From Phreatobacter sp. (lineage in GTDB: Bacteria > Pseudomonadota > Alphaproteobacteria > Rhizobiales > Phreatobacteraceae), in the NCBI RefSeq assembly GCF_030691135.1, contig NZ_JAUYFA010000085.1, forward strand, positions 1 to 64,000: 64,000 nt of DNA, in the 5' to 3' direction. Each line of letters begins with the position of its first letter. Position 1 is the first letter of the stretch. Positions 62,102 through 64,000 of the stretch are shown here, piece after piece. The translations under genes were made by a program, and so were the position numbers. Under the pieces are notes generated by a model. It saw nothing but the letters and a program-made list of their open reading frames with translations. It ran no database searches and was not told the origin of the DNA.

Positions 62102-63115
62102 TTACATGGTCGGGCCCGCCCTGTGATCCGCCTGCCCGCGCGTCTTCCACAGGCTGTAGAGGACGCCGCCGGCGAGCAGCCCAAAGGTGACCGCCAGCGA
62201 GAGGGCCGGCGGCACCTTGTCGATGCCCAGGAGGTCGGCCGCGAACACCTTCGAGCCGATGAAGATCAGGACCAGGGCCAGCGCCGTCTTCAGGTAGTGG
62301 AAACGGTGAACCATGGCCGCCAGCGCGAAATAGAGGGCGCGAAGGCCGAGGATGGCGAAGATATTCGACGTGTAGACGATGAACGGATCGGTGGTGATGG
62401 CGAAGATGGCCGGCACCGAGTCTACCGCGAAGATGACGTCGGCGATCTCGATCAGGACCAGCGCCATGAACAGCGGCGTCATGAACCAGACCGTCCGGCC
62501 ACTCTCGGGGGATTTCGGATCCGGCAGCTTCACGAAGAATTTCTCTTCGTGATGTCTGTCGGTTACGTTGAATCGCCGCCGCATGAAGGTCAGCACTGGA
62601 TTGGTCGAGATGTCCGTCTCGCCTTCCTTGAAGACCAGCATCTTCACACCGGTGGCGATGAGGAACACGGCGAAGACGGAGAGAACCCAAGAGAACTGGC
62701 TGACCACGGCGGCGCCGATGCCGATCATGATGGCGCGCAGGACGATGACGCCGATGATGCCCCAGAACAGCACCCGGTGCTGGTATTTCCGCGGCACCGC
62801 GAAAAACGAAAAGATCATGGCGATGACGAAGACATTGTCCATCGCCAGCGCCTTCTCCACCGCGAAGCCGGTGAGATAGTTCATGCCTGATTCCGCCCCG
62901 AGCGCCCACCAGACCCAGGCGCCGAAGGCGACACCGAGCGTGATGTAGAAGGCCGAGAGCAGCAGGCTTTCCTTCGTCTCGATCTCGCGGTGCCCCTTGT
63001 GGAGCACGCCGAGGTCGAGAACGAGCAGAACGATAACGATGGTGATGAAGGCAAGCCACATCCAGACCGGCTTGGTCAGCCAGACTGAAAACAGAAAATC
63101 AGAGAGGAGTTCCAT
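62102..63115 (-). CDS. alx: TerC/Alx family membrane protein
   Basis: A 337-residue protein with seven to nine membrane helices and the TerC signature: ALAMDNVFVIAMIF (acidic metal-site residues) and its partner VIFAVDSVPAIFAI. The inner segment NPVLTFMRRRFNVT and the length match the Alx subgroup, linked in E. coli to manganese export and alkaline pH. It is first of the alx-sbtA-sbtB operon; a bicarbonate transporter next to a pH-linked protein is suggestive. Confidence 0.9.
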   Translation of the reverse strand: MELLSDFLFSVWLTKPVWMWLAFITIVIVLLVLDLGVLHKGHREIETKESLLLSAFYITLGVAFGAWVWWALGAESGMNYLTGFAVEKALAMDNVFVIAMIFSFFAVPRKYQHRVLFWGIIGVIVLRAIMIGIGAAVVSQFSWVLSVFAVFLIATGVKMLVFKEGETDISTNPVLTFMRRRFNVTDRHHEEKFFVKLPDPKSPESGRTVWFMTPLFMALVLIEIADVIFAVDSVPAIFAITTDPFIVYTSNIFAILGLRALYFALAAMVHRFHYLKTALALVLIFIGSKVFAADLLGIDKVPPALSLAVTFGLLAGGVLYSLWKTRGQADHRAGPTM

Positions 63116-63182
63116 GATCGGACCCGTATCTCGAGGTTGCGAGATGATCCGACATCATGGCGTGAGCCATCAGAGGGGCCCG

Positions 63183-63209
63183 GATCGGGGGCAGAAAAGC
63201 CCGCCGATC
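63183..63209 (-). promoter_or_regulatory. Hairpin in the alx upstream region
   Basis: On the minus strand GATCGG-C-GGGC and GCCC-C-CCGATC pair as 6 plus 4 bp with one mismatch around a TTTTCT loop; no T-run follows. A second small hairpin (ATCTCG/CGAGAT, 63128-63145) lies just before the alx start. E. coli alx is controlled by a yybP-ykoY riboswitch, but I could not find that motif's conserved core here. Confidence 0.3.
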
Positions 63210-63288
63210 ATGGCGATAATGCGGCCGATCCAGGCCACATGCGGTGGCTGGCGGCCGATGCGACCAACCGCCTCAGCCCGCGCCCCGG

Positions 63289-64000
63289 TCAGCGGTCGCG
63301 ATGCTCGAAGCGCTGCCGCAGGGACTCGGAAATGCCGGTGCAGGTCTTCGCCGCCGGCCGGCGGAATGTTCCTGTCGTCGCCTTGGCGGGCTTCAGGGCG
63401 GCGAGCGCTTCGGCCTGCTTCACCGCCGCCTGGATGCCGTCGACCAGCGGCACGGGCACCCGCGCGCGCACGGTCTGGGCGAGGCCCGACAGGGGGGCAC
63501 CGGCGAGAATGACGACATCGGCCATGTGGTCGGCGACGACGCGGTTGGCGAGATCGACGAGGGCGGCTTCCTTCTCCTCCTGCACGTCGGCGAGCGAGGT
63601 GAAGGCGCCCTGCAGCGCGAAGATGCCGGCACAGCGGCCGCGCAGCCCGTTCCAGTCGAGGCACTCGTGATACCAGGGCACCAGTCCGCCGGAGAAGGTG
63701 ACGATGGCGAAGGAGCGTCCCAGCATGCAGGCGGTGAGCATGGCCGCCTCCGCCATGCCGACCACGGGGATGTCGAAGAGCTCCCGCGCCCCGCCGAGGC
63801 CCGGATCCCCGAAAGCCGCGACGATCGCGGCATCCACCTCTTGGTGGACCTCGGCGACCATCTCCAGCGCGACCCCTGCGCCGACCACCGCATCGGCGCG
63901 GGTGGCGATATAGGGGACGCCGCGCGGTGCGGTCATGGCGACGAGTTCGGTGTCCGGCGCCTTCACGGCCGCAGCGGCGGCCACCAGGCGATCGGTGACC
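63289..64000 (-). CDS. Asp/Glu/hydantoin racemase family protein (5' end outside window)
   Basis: The visible 236 residues cover most of a racemase-fold protein; the N-terminus (before VTDRLVAAAAAVKAPDTELV) is beyond the window. Family sequence is clear: ATRADAVVGAGVALEMV, FGDPGLGGARELFDIPVVGM and MLTACMLGRSFAIVTF. However, both cysteines that act as acid/base in this family are missing: ...AIVAAFGDPGL where a Cys precedes FGDPGL, and ILAGAPLSGL where relatives have GCAG. It is probably not a classical racemase. A Lys/Arg-rich tail follows residue 200. Confidence 0.8.
   Translation of the reverse strand, partial: VTDRLVAAAAAVKAPDTELVAMTAPRGVPYIATRADAVVGAGVALEMVAEVHQEVDAAIVAAFGDPGLGGARELFDIPVVGMAEAAMLTACMLGRSFAIVTFSGGLVPWYHECLDWNGLRGRCAGIFALQGAFTSLADVQEEKEAALVDLANRVVADHMADVVILAGAPLSGLAQTVRARVPVPLVDGIQAAVKQAEALAALKPAKATTGTFRRPAAKTCTGISESLRQRFEHRDR

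Noticed and set aside
60834-63059. Apparent 741-residue fusion ending in SbtB
   Set aside because: It reads out of frame through alx and sbtA; the real SbtB starts at 61145.
63116-63288. yybP-ykoY manganese riboswitch before alx
   Set aside because: Expected from E. coli alx, but the conserved GGGGAGUAG-type core is not visible; only generic hairpins are present.

Overview
The window is GC-rich chromosomal DNA from an alphaproteobacterium, most likely of the order Hyphomicrobiales (Rhizobiales). The evidence is the hslV/hslU and hisB-DUF2628-hisH-hisA-hisF blocks, the Caulobacter-style flp/cpa pilus cluster, a short-chain fatty-acyl regulator, an intracellular PHA depolymerase with a cysteine nucleophile, DUF2585, DUF1488 and DUF2336 proteins, and a palindromic intergenic repeat of the kind seen in this order. 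The genus cannot be fixed from the sequence. Gene density is high, many neighbours overlap by four bases (ATGA or GTGA), and I see no prophage, insertion sequence or CRISPR array.

Layout. 0-5.5 kb: the 5' end of infC (AUU start) and a hydrolase; an XRE-cupin regulator coupled to a double GNAT protein; a very unusual esterase-membrane-amidase fusion; a YgjP-like metalloprotease. 5.6-9.4 kb: PHA depolymerase, then an ABC exporter operon with a TrpF-like gene between ATPase and permease. 9.5-14 kb: sugar-acid metabolism (ribokinase, HpcH/HpaI aldolase, gluconokinase, 6-phosphogluconate dehydrogenase, PfkB kinase). 14-20 kb: hslU-DUF2585-hslV facing the histidine operon. 20-28.7 kb: LysE exporter, M15 peptidase, YARHG protein, LuxR and ScfR-type regulators, glpK/glpD and a flavoprotein. 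28.7-40.4 kb: the tight-adherence pilus locus, with TadE/TadG-like proteins and a lone pilus N-domain protein on one strand and two pilins, cpaABCDEF, tadB and tadC on the other. 40.4-54 kb: two MFS transporters, DUF423, DUF2336, a glycosyltransferase, pyruvate phosphate dikinase, MeaB and three cell-wall enzymes (SleB-like, MepA, L,D-transpeptidase), then tRNA-Ser(GGA). 54-64 kb: a TetR/amine-oxidase divergon, a transglutaminase-like protein, small lysine-rich proteins, DUF2177/DCC proteins, an SbtA/SbtB bicarbonate module, a TerC/Alx protein and a racemase-like gene cut by the window end.

How the genes fit together. PHA depolymerase, the ScfR regulator, MeaB, PPDK, glpK/glpD and SbtAB point to a heterotroph that handles storage polymer, short-chain acyl-CoA, glycerol and bicarbonate. 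The pilus locus is nearly complete (no TadD-like gene seen here). Both pilin genes carry the same 18-bp TTAA-type element exactly 157 nt before the start codon and a 92%-identical 76-nt leader, which suggests cell-cycle (CtrA-like) control. The best candidate for something undescribed is the 604-residue protein at 2952-4766: a SERAC1-like serine esterase, one membrane helix and a zinc-amidase/peptidoglycan-recognition-like domain whose metal ligands are kept but whose other catalytic residues appear replaced.
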